From NCBI GenBank assembly GCA_045648445.1, contig JAZRNY010000033.1:1-64000 (forward strand): 64,000 nucleotides of DNA, given 5' to 3'. The notes under the pieces are model-generated. The model was not told the origin of the DNA. It was given only the letters and a program-made list of their open reading frames with translations, and ran no database searches. This stretch comes from SIG607 sp045648445. GTDB taxonomy: Bacteria > Bacillota > Clostridia > Oscillospirales > Acutalibacteraceae. A program made the position numbers and the translations under genes. How positions within the stretch are numbered: the first letter of the stretch is position 1; every line of letters begins with the position of its first letter. Below, one piece after another: positions 51,212 to 59,700 of the stretch.

Positions 51212-52294
51212 ATGGCAAGAGTTTATAATTTTAGTGCCGGTCCATCTATGTTACCGGAAGAGGTTCTTAAAACCGCAGCAGCAGAAATGCTTGAATATGG
51301 CACAAGCGGACAGTCCGTTATGGAAATGTCTCACCGTTCTAAAGAGTATCAGGCAATCATTGATGAAGCAGAGGCTGATCTTCGAGAAATAATGAATATT
51401 CCCGATAACTATACTGTTTTATTCTTACAGGGTGGTGCATCTACACAGTTCGCTATGGTTCCTATGAATCTTATGAACAAAAACAAAAAGGCTGATTTTG
51501 TTATAACAGGTCAGTGGGCTAAAAAAGCATACAAAGAGGCTGCACGTTACGGAAATGCTCGTGTAATCGCTTCTTCTGAAGATAAAACATTTTCTTACAT
51601 TCCTAAAATAACACCCGATATGATCGATCCTGAGGCTGATTATGTTCATATTTGTATGAACAATACAATTTACGGTACAAAATGGCATAATCTTCCCGAA
51701 ACAGGTGACGTTCCACTTGTAGCAGATATTTCAAGTTGTATCCTTTCTGAGCCTATCGACGTTTCTAAATTCGGCATTCTTTACGCAGGTGCGCAAAAAA
51801 ATGTTGCTCCTGCTGGTCTTACTATTGTAATTATCAGAAATGACCTTATCGGCAATGCAATGGATATTACTCCTACAATGCTCAATTATGAAACACACTC
51901 TGAAAACGGTTCTATGTTTAATACTCCTCCTTGCTATACTATTTATATTGCAGGTCTTGTATTTAAATGGATTAAGAAAATCGGCGGTCTTGACTATATG
52001 AGAAAGATCAACACCGAAAAGGCTGCTATTCTTTACGATTTCTTAGATAACAGCAAGTTGTTTAAAGGTACCGTTGTTGCTGAAGACCGTTCTTTAATGA
52101 ACGTTCCTTTCATAACCGGTAACGAAGAACTTGACGCTAAATTTGTTAAAGAATCTAAGGCTGCAGGTTTTGTAAATCTTAAAGGTCATAGAAGCGTTGG
52201 CGGTATGCGTGCATCTATTTATAACGCTATGCCTGTTGACGGTGTTAAGAAACTTGTTGAATTTATGAAGAAATTTGAAGAGGAGAACGCATAA
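51212..52294 (+). CDS. serC: Phosphoserine aminotransferase
   Basis: SerC transaminates 3-phosphohydroxypyruvate to O-phospho-L-serine with pyridoxal phosphate. 360 residues. Signatures: YNFSAGPSMLPEEVLKTAA, VMEMSHRSKEYQAI, LFLQGGASTQFAMVPMNL, the PLP lysine in YAGAQKNVAPAGLT, NTPPCYTIYI and LKGHRSVGGMRASIYNAMP. ATG at 51212 follows TTTTGGAGGAATTACC. The stop overlaps the serA ATG by one base, so the two first steps of serine synthesis are made together. Confidence 0.97.
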   Translation: MARVYNFSAGPSMLPEEVLKTAAAEMLEYGTSGQSVMEMSHRSKEYQAIIDEAEADLREIMNIPDNYTVLFLQGGASTQFAMVPMNLMNKNKKADFVITGQWAKKAYKEAARYGNARVIASSEDKTFSYIPKITPDMIDPEADYVHICMNNTIYGTKWHNLPETGDVPLVADISSCILSEPIDVSKFGILYAGAQKNVAPAGLTIVIIRNDLIGNAMDITPTMLNYETHSENGSMFNTPPCYTIYIAGLVFKWIKKIGGLDYMRKINTEKAAILYDFLDNSKLFKGTVVAEDRSLMNVPFITGNEELDAKFVKESKAAGFVNLKGHRSVGGMRASIYNAMPVDGVKKLVEFMKKFEEENA

Positions 52295-53454
52295 TGTATC
52301 CTATTAAAACTTATAATAAAATTGCCAAAATCGGCCTTGATAATTTTGATGAAAAATATACTATCGGCGACGATGTAGCTGCTCCTGTAGGCGCTATCGT
52401 TCGTTCTGCAGCACTTCACGAAGAACAGTTTGACCAGTCTTTACTTGCTATTGCAAGAGCAGGTGCCGGAACTAACAATATTCCGATTGAGCGTTGCACT
52501 GATGAAGGTATTGTAGTATTTAATACTCCGGGTGCTAATGCTAATGCAGTTAAAGAACTTGTACTTGCAGGTCTTCTTATTTCTTCACGTCGTATTCTTC
52601 CTGCTATTGAGTGGGCAAAAACCTTAAAAGGTAACGGCGATCAGGTTGGCAAAATGGTTGAAAAGGGTAAAGGTGCTTTTGTTGGTCCTGAAATCAGAGG
52701 TAAAAAACTTGGTGTAATCGGTCTTGGTGCTATTGGTGTTCTTGTTGCTAATGCTGCTAATCAACTTGGTATGACCGTATACGGTTATGATCCTTACCTT
52801 TCTTTACAAAATGCATGGAACCTTTCTCATCATATTAATCGCGCTTCCGATATTAACGAAATTTTCGAAAACTGCGATTACATTTCACTTCATATTCCGC
52901 TTACAAAGGATACTAAAGGTACCATTGATGCTGCTGCGCTTGCAAAAATGAAGGATGGCGTTCGTATTCTTAACTTCGCCAGAGATGGTCTTGTAAACAG
53001 CACCGATATGATAGTTGCTCTTGAACAAGGTAAAGTTGCTTGTTACGTTGTAGACTTCCCAACCGATGAAATGATTGGTGTTAACGGTGTAATTTGCATT
53101 CCTCATCTTGGTGCTTCTACTCCTGAATCTGAGGATAATTGTGCTGTTATGGCTGCAAAACAACTAGTTGATTATATCGAAAACGGTAACGTTGTTAATT
53201 CCGTTAATCTTCCCAATATTTCGATGCCTAAGAGTGGGGAACACAGAATTTGCATTATTCATAAAAACATACCTAACATGCTTACCGCTATTACAACAAT
53301 AGTTGCTAAGGATAACGTTAATATCGAAAACCTTCTTAATAAATCTAAAGGCGATATTGCTTATACAATGCTTGATGTAAATGATTGCGATATGGATGCT
53401 GTTGAAAATCACCTTTCTGAAATTGATGGCGTGATACGTGTTAGAGTAATTTAA
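52294..53454 (+). CDS. serA: Phosphoglycerate dehydrogenase
   Basis: SerA oxidises 3-phosphoglycerate to 3-phosphohydroxypyruvate with NAD. 386 residues. It has a 2-hydroxyacid dehydrogenase core with the Rossmann motif LGVIGLGAIGVLVANAANQLG, then catalytic Arg (NFARDGLVN), Glu (DFPTDE) and His (IPHLGAST). The C-terminal about 70 residues form an ACT-like domain (RICIIHKNIPNMLTAITTIV), which in other SerA proteins senses serine. No serB lies beside it. Confidence 0.96.
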   Translation: MYPIKTYNKIAKIGLDNFDEKYTIGDDVAAPVGAIVRSAALHEEQFDQSLLAIARAGAGTNNIPIERCTDEGIVVFNTPGANANAVKELVLAGLLISSRRILPAIEWAKTLKGNGDQVGKMVEKGKGAFVGPEIRGKKLGVIGLGAIGVLVANAANQLGMTVYGYDPYLSLQNAWNLSHHINRASDINEIFENCDYISLHIPLTKDTKGTIDAAALAKMKDGVRILNFARDGLVNSTDMIVALEQGKVACYVVDFPTDEMIGVNGVICIPHLGASTPESEDNCAVMAAKQLVDYIENGNVVNSVNLPNISMPKSGEHRICIIHKNIPNMLTAITTIVAKDNVNIENLLNKSKGDIAYTMLDVNDCDMDAVENHLSEIDGVIRVRVI

Positions 53455-53472
53455 GATTATACGAGTTTATAT

Positions 53473-53503
53473 AAAAAGACCTTGCAGTGCAAGGTCTTTT
53501 TTG
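53473..53503 (+). terminator. Terminator of serCA
   Basis: AAAAGACCTTG pairs with CAAGGTCTTTT around a short CAGTG loop region, followed by a T run. Confidence 0.85.
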
Positions 53504-53527
53504 TTACAATATTTTCGAGGTGAATTT

Positions 53528-54538
53528 ATGAAATTAAAGGCTTATATAAGTTTGATAATTTGCGTAATAATGCTTTTTACTTGCGGTTGTTCATCAACCA
53601 TTACCGATAACTCTGATATGCCTATTAGCAGTAATATATCTTCATCGATTAATTCTTCCGATTTAATCGAAAATCAGCAAGAAGATAACTGTAAAATTAG
53701 CAATAACCTTTACGTACATTATATTGACGTTGGACAAGGAGATGCAATATTTATTGAACTTCCTAATAATAAAACGTTGCTTATTGATGCAGGCGAAGCA
53801 AAATATTCGCAAAAAGTTATCGGATATATCGAAAATCTTGGATATAAGGCGATTTCGGGCATTATTGGCACACATCCTCATTCTGATCATATTGGCGGGT
53901 TAGAGAACGTTATAAATTATTTTGAAATAGGTGCCGTGTATATGCCAAAAGTTTCTACTAATACCAGAACTTTCGAGGATTTACTTTTGGCTATAAAAAA
54001 TAAAGGCTTGAAAATTACTACTGCGAAAAAAGGCTTAAAAATAATTGACGACGGTGATTTGACTTTAACTGTTTTATCACCAATTGAAGATGAATATTCT
54101 AATTTAAATAATTATTCGGTTGTAGTTTTACTGCAATATAAGAATAAAAGATTTTTGTTTACCGGAGATGCCGAGGCGGAAGTTGAAAAAGCACTTGAAG
54201 GAGATATTTCTTGCGATGTTCTAAAAGTTGGACATCATGGTAGCAGTTCTTCGTCTACAACTTCTTTTTTGCAAAAAACTTTACCTGATTTTGCTATTAT
54301 TTCTTGCGGTAAGGATAATATTTACGGCCATCCACATAAAGAAACGATTGATAAATTAAAAAATGTTGGCGCAAAATATTTTACCACACAAGATTCGGGA
54401 GATATTGTTGCTGTAAGTAATGGTAATAATTTAGAAATTAAAACTAAAAATAGTGAAGCAACGCGTCAGGAAACGACTGCAAGCAGTACTACTGATATAA
54501 AGGATGTAACATACGTTTTAAATGTTTCAAGTAAATAA
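53528..54538 (+). CDS. ComEC/Rec2-like MBL-fold metallohydrolase lipoprotein, C-terminus shortened
   Basis: 336 residues. Signal peptide with lipoprotein-like Cys (LFTCGCSS), a Ser-rich linker and a metallo-beta-lactamase domain like the ComEC C-terminal domain (about 60-290). Motifs: HYIDVGQGDAIFIELPNNKT, GTHPHSDHIGGLENV (metal-binding HxHxDH), LLFTGDAE-like RFLFTGDAEAE and LKVGHHGSSSST. Probably a surface nuclease or phosphodiesterase. Related proteins often end in an Ada-like zinc module. Here the reading stops at TYVLNVSSK while the other half of such a tail continues in another frame (54522-54614). ATG at 53528 after GAGGTGAATTT. DUF3006 follows. Confidence 0.88.
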   Translation: MKLKAYISLIICVIMLFTCGCSSTITDNSDMPISSNISSSINSSDLIENQQEDNCKISNNLYVHYIDVGQGDAIFIELPNNKTLLIDAGEAKYSQKVIGYIENLGYKAISGIIGTHPHSDHIGGLENVINYFEIGAVYMPKVSTNTRTFEDLLLAIKNKGLKITTAKKGLKIIDDGDLTLTVLSPIEDEYSNLNNYSVVVLLQYKNKRFLFTGDAEAEVEKALEGDISCDVLKVGHHGSSSSSTTSFLQKTLPDFAIISCGKDNIYGHPHKETIDKLKNVGAKYFTTQDSGDIVAVSNGNNLEIKTKNSEATRQETTASSTTDIKDVTYVLNVSSK

Positions 54539-54614
54539 AAAAGAAACCAACGAAGCCATATCTGAGCTTAAAAAAAGGGGTTACAGTAAATGTGGCATTT
54601 GTAAACCGGAGTGA
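54522..54614 (+). pseudogene. Out-of-frame remnant of an Ada-like zinc tail
   Basis: In the +1 frame relative to the MBL gene, 30 codons run to a TGA at 54612-54614 and end RGYSKCGICKPE. This matches the usual C-terminal CxxC half of the small zinc module ending many ComEC-like MBL proteins (GYxPCxxCxP). The first half, with its own cysteine, is missing, and the in-frame reading stops at an A-rich stretch. A deletion with frameshift explains both. It could instead be a separate 30-residue peptide, but no ribosome binding site is seen. Confidence 0.55.
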
Positions 54615-54618
54615 TAAT

Positions 54619-54813
54619 ATGAAAGTAATTATTGATAGATTTGAAGGCGACTATGCAGTTGTCGAAATTCAAAAAGGAAGTTGTGTTAACATCCCTAAAA
54701 TTTTGCTGGGTTCGGCGAAAGAGGGAGACGTTATAACAATAGATATAGATAAAGATGAAACATTAAAACGTAAAAATAGAATAGATAATCTTATGAATGA
54801 TTTATTTGATTAA
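54619..54813 (+). CDS. DUF3006-type small protein
   Basis: 64 residues: MKVIIDRFEGDYAVVEI, then NIPKILLGSAKEGDVITIDID and a basic-acidic tail ending RIDNLMNDLFD. This is the usual size and pattern of DUF3006 proteins, a small beta-barrel-like family commonly found just after ComEC-type MBL genes, as here. Function unknown. The ATG at 54619 follows CCGGAGTGATAAT; a start at 54592 would place that site inside the gene. Confidence 0.85.
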   Translation: MKVIIDRFEGDYAVVEIQKGSCVNIPKILLGSAKEGDVITIDIDKDETLKRKNRIDNLMNDLFD

Positions 54814-54825
54814 ATAAAAAAAGAT

Positions 54826-54864
54826 AAGCGCCTCAAAAGGTAAAACTTTTGAGGCGCTTTTAAA
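54826..54864. terminator. Bidirectional terminator between DUF3006 and locus B
   Basis: AAGCGCCTCAAAAG pairs with CTTTTGAGGCGCTT around a six-base loop; A-rich on the left, T run on the right. Confidence 0.88.
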
Positions 54865-54879
54865 ATTATATGTTTGTGA

Positions 54880-56775
54880 TTAATAATTGTTACCTAAATC
54901 GTTATTAGGGTACTGAACCGTTATAACTCTATTATCAGGTTTCTTTTCAGTGGTAGTAGTAAGCATTTGCGAGTTTTGGTCTTCACGTTGATAAATTCTA
55001 ACGTAGTCTACCAGTGCTTCTATATAATTGTCGTGTTCGCCGTTCTTGTATGTAATACTACAATACGCCGCCTGAGACATACGACAACTCATAATAAGGT
55101 AATCCATAAGACAATAACTTGAAGCGGATTTACCATCTATGAAGTCAACGGTTAAATAACTCTTACCATCGATAGCAAATTTGATTTTTGTACCATCCCA
55201 ATAGCATGACATAGTGTGATAATCATCTGCTAATCTATCGCCATATCTATCGGTGTTATAAACCTGCTTAGTGTTGTTGCCGTCTTGACTGTACTTGGCT
55301 ATACCGGAAAGAGAAGAGTGAGCGCTGGCTACGCGAGTGCCGTCAACATTAACCTGTGACCACCATTTGTGAAGGGTACTCGTAAAGTAATTGAGTTGTC
55401 CGTAATCTTCAAAAATATCCATCTCGGACATAACGGACCTGTCTTGATTGAGTCCGGCGATAGTCCAGTGTTTAAATAGATCACTACCGGTATTAGCGCC
55501 GTTTTGCCATAAAGAGCATGCAGCAGGTTCTTTTGCGAATTTTTCACGAATTTCAATAAGACCGTAGCGATATATCATAGTAGTACTGGTGGAAATAAGT
55601 GCGCCTGCAAAATTTTTGCCATCAAGGTTTTGTGTAGCAAGGTGAAGATTTCCGTCGCTCTGGTACATAAGGTTCTTAAGATTAGGACCTTTGTACATGG
55701 ATTCACCATAGCAGTTATACCAATAAAGTGTACCGCCGGTTTGTGAACCGTGAGTGGTGGTGTTGGCATAGTTTAAATAATCGCTCCACATATTATAGTT
55801 AATAGTGTTTGCTTCGAACTCGTCGTACCAATTCAAAGTGTAGTCGTCAGCCTGATCACCAATATATTTACCGTTAATGGTGTGACCGTCAGACCAATTA
55901 AATCCTTGACCTGTTTCGGAACTCTTCAAAACTTCTTCGTATAGTTTTAAAGCGCCTTCGCGCGTTGCAAGGTCGTTACCGCCTTTAATAACTATTTTTG
56001 TACCTATTACCTTAATAATATAGTTATCACCTTGTGCGGTAACAGATTTAGAAACTTCTCTGTCACAGTCGCCAATCAGAATTTCATATTCTACTTCTTT
56101 GTCGATAATATCTTCAAACATTTTAGGAGTGTAACCAAAATCTTCGTGATATTTAATATAATCTTCAGCAACCATACCGTATAAATATGAAGCGTAGCGG
56201 GGAAGAACAATATTATAAATACCTATGTCTTTATTAGAAACGTAGTTGGGAACAATTGAATTTTCACCTTGATGCTCATAAATGAACTCATAGTTTGATT
56301 TAAGTTTTCCCCAAGATTTGATATCTTTACAAAAAGTATCGGCAAACCACTGACAAGCATAGTTTAAAACGGTAACGTTTTTTGCATAAATACAAATTTT
56401 GTCGTCAATTACTTTAACAATGAAGTCATTAAAGCAAGCAGTTCTATTTTCTTCTAAACGTTTGATTGCAATGGCAGTTTCTTCACGGCATGTTTCACCA
56501 ATTAGAATTTCGTAATTGTTGTCGTAATCTTCTTGTGCAATATCTTTTCTATAGTTAATGGCTATGCCGAAATTATCTTTAATAGCAGCACGAATGAGTT
56601 TTGCGCAATCGTTAACGTTTGGATCGTCAACTTCACCCGGTCTAACTACTGCGTAAATAAAACGTCCTTCTTCATTTGTACCGGCAGGTAGTGATTTGCC
56701 TGCGCATCCCGAAAGGGAGGCAATTAATGCTATTGCAAGTAAAATGCAAATTATACTTTTAAAATTAGTTTTCAT
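54880..56775 (-). CDS. GH16 glycosidase lipoprotein (locus B)
   Basis: 631 residues, paralog of the lipoprotein at 35326-37191. Lipobox LSGC near residue 23, followed by the same AGKSLPAG start of the mature part. Two N-terminal domains carry YEILIGETCREET and YEILIGDCDREVS. The GH16 domain (about 325-610) has LNWYDEFEA and the catalytic Glu451-x-Asp453-xx-Glu456 in EMDIFEDYG, and ends ALVDYVRIYQ. Both catalytic glutamates are intact. The substrate-binding loops differ from the A copy (Trp/Gly changes around LWQNGANTGSD), so specificity may differ. It follows the giant protein by 19 bases, as in locus A. Confidence 0.9.
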   Translation of the reverse strand: MKTNFKSIICILLAIALIASLSGCAGKSLPAGTNEEGRFIYAVVRPGEVDDPNVNDCAKLIRAAIKDNFGIAINYRKDIAQEDYDNNYEILIGETCREETAIAIKRLEENRTACFNDFIVKVIDDKICIYAKNVTVLNYACQWFADTFCKDIKSWGKLKSNYEFIYEHQGENSIVPNYVSNKDIGIYNIVLPRYASYLYGMVAEDYIKYHEDFGYTPKMFEDIIDKEVEYEILIGDCDREVSKSVTAQGDNYIIKVIGTKIVIKGGNDLATREGALKLYEEVLKSSETGQGFNWSDGHTINGKYIGDQADDYTLNWYDEFEANTINYNMWSDYLNYANTTTHGSQTGGTLYWYNCYGESMYKGPNLKNLMYQSDGNLHLATQNLDGKNFAGALISTSTTMIYRYGLIEIREKFAKEPAACSLWQNGANTGSDLFKHWTIAGLNQDRSVMSEMDIFEDYGQLNYFTSTLHKWWSQVNVDGTRVASAHSSLSGIAKYSQDGNNTKQVYNTDRYGDRLADDYHTMSCYWDGTKIKFAIDGKSYLTVDFIDGKSASSYCLMDYLIMSCRMSQAAYCSITYKNGEHDNYIEALVDYVRIYQREDQNSQMLTTTTEKKPDNRVITVQYPNNDLGNNY

Positions 56776-56794
56776 TATAAATTACCTTCCTTTC

Positions 56795-59700
56795 TTATGC
56801 CTTTTTTGATTTCTTTTTCTTGATGAAAAAGAATACGATGCCTGCTGCCAAAAGAACGATAACTGAACCACCTATAATAACAATCCACATAAACATAGGA
56901 CTGTCGCTAAGCGAATTATCAACAATTGTTAAAATATCAATAACCAATGCCTGTTCAGCAGTGTCACTTAAATATTCGGTAAAAGTAATGGGAGTAGAAA
57001 GTGGAGCGCCTTCAGCAACAGTAAATGTTACGTCATCAATAAATACTTCAATATAGCCCGGAACTATTATAGAAGCAAATCCTTCTACAGAGTTAAAGGT
57101 ATATGATACCTCATGCCACTGTCCGTCAACTAAATCAGCAACAGCTACTACAGGGTAGTTATCACCCATAGTATCCCATGGGTAAGCGTAATTTCTACAT
57201 GAAGCGACTTTTAAAGCACCGTCTGTATGCTTATGTTGACCCATTTTAACTTTAAATGTAACTGTGTATCTTGTATCAGCTGCAATATCGTTACCCAAAG
57301 TTAAGAGAATTGCGCCTTCATTATAGGGTGAATTACCTTTTCTGTGTAACGAGAAGTTGCCGCTTGTAACGTTATCCTTAGAATTACCGGGTTGAGAAGC
57401 GTCGTATAATTCAAAGTCAAAGTCGAATATCTTTAAAGCGCCGTATACGTTTGCTTGATATGAATATGCGCCTGTGTCAAAGTTTTCAACAACCTTTTCA
57501 TCAATGAAACGGGCGTAAACAATATAACTTTCTTTGCCGAGTTTCATATCTTCGGGTTTTAATTCTACGTAAGCGCCATCGGCATTTTTAGTGAAATAAC
57601 CTTTAAAGTATTTACCATTATACTTTGGAGTTTTAGGTAATTTACTAGCAAAACTTGCTCCAGGTTTGCCAACATAACTTGTAATCATTCCGGGGCAATT
57701 ATCACTATCAACTATAATAGCAGTACTGCCTTTAGGTACGCGCTTAATAACTACGTCATCAAAATAGTAGATACCGCCTGCGCCACCTGATAGGCTGAAG
57801 TAAATACCGTTAGCGTTGGGGTCAGCAAGTTTTTTGCCCGAAATTAAGAAGGTTGCTGAATGCCATACACCTGATTTTTCGGAAGTGGAAATTTTAGCGC
57901 TTTCTCTATCTGTACGAGATGCATAGAAGTTAAGGCCGTATGCATTGTGTATCTTTATGTATGCGCCACCGGGAGCGTGTTTTTTAATGTAATAATGTAC
58001 AGTTATAACGTAATCGCTATCTGCTTCGATTTTAAACGGTGTTTCATCCTGCGCAACTATAAAGTAGCAAAAATCAGTATAATCAGGCGCTCTCTTTATT
58101 TCGATAACTTTATTGCCGGTACGAGCATTTGCAAATGTTATTTGTGCAGCTTCACGTCTTTGAACACGTCCTACAATTTCGCCTCTGTGGGGAATATTGT
58201 ATTTTTCGAACGAGTAGGTTACTGTGTCTGAGGGTTTCCAACCTGCAAATACTATTAATTTAGTGTTTGCATCAAAGGTTTTCTGAGTAAAGGGGATGGT
58301 ACATTCGGCATCGATATACCAACCTGTAAAGTCGAAGCCAAAGTATGTAGGCTTTTTGGTGTGAGCTATTTTATCGCCTTCTTTACCAACGAGCAATTCA
58401 GCATCTTTACCTTCGGTATGGTCGAAGTAAACATAAGAACCGTCAATTTCTTCGATTAAAATGTTATCAATATCAACGTTAACGCGGGTAGATTCATTGG
58501 CATTTATTATTTCAAAGTTGAAGTATATACCATTATTATCTTTGCCTGCGCTGTCTTTTGTGAAATTAGTTGCATATACAAATGATACTTGTTGCCACTC
58601 ACCTAGTTTCTTTTTATCGGGTGTAAATTCAGTCGAGTAAATTATTTTACCGCCGGTCCAAATATTGTTGCTAGAAGCAGACATTAATCTCATTTTAAAG
58701 TCAGCGGTTGCTTTGTTTATTCTGTAAAGGTAAGTAACCTTATAAAGTGTTGAGTTTTTGGCAGTTCCCAATTTTGCCGTATGTGTTAGATAAGAACGGC
58801 TATACATAAGCGAAACTGTGCCATCAGTAGTGGGGTAGAGGTCATCGCCCTTAAAGTCAAGGGTAAGGGTATGATTATCGTCATATCCATAGCCTTCTTT
58901 TTCAGTAATGCGCATTGTAGCACCAAATTGAGTAACAGACGTAGTATTAAAGTTTTGCTTATAGGTATCAAATGCCATAGGACCTGCGCCCCATTTAGCA
59001 TACACTACGGTAACACCTTCTTGTAAGGTTGTGCCGGTAAAGGGAATAGTACATTCTTTATCAGCATACCAACCAAGGAAAGGATTTCTGCCATTGGTGG
59101 GGGTAGTAAGAGTTAAAGCGTCACCAATATTACCTGTAAAAATAGTATCCTTAGCGTTTTCGCCGTTTCCATTTAGGAATAGTAGGTTACCGCTAACTTC
59201 TTCTAAATATACGTTATCAACGTAAGCATCTACATAACAAGTTTCGGCACTATCGGTACAGTTAAACTGTAAGTAAAGTAAATTTGCTTTAACGTTGGTA
59301 AGTATTGGCATAAAGTAAACGGTTTCTTTTACCCAATCTTTGTTTTTGCGTTCTGCTATTATTTTGGCACCGGTGTGTTTAATGTAGGTGCCATCCCAAA
59401 CGTTATCACTACCTGTTGCAACGTTGATTGAATAGTCAGCGTTAGTATCAGCAGATGCTTTTCTATAGTATGTAAGCATATATACTTTGCCGGAATCAAC
59501 TTTACCAATTCGTGCTACGTTGTCTTGAGTAGAAAATCTATCTTTAAATTTAATCGGAGCGCTATCATATTGGGACTGATATTTAGCATCAGCATCATAT
59601 TTAAAGTTGAGCGCGTAGTCATCGTTTTGACCTACGTTGGTACCTAGTTTTATTGATAAAGTAAAGGGAGCGCGTCTTGTAAATTCATAAGGGTAGTTAT

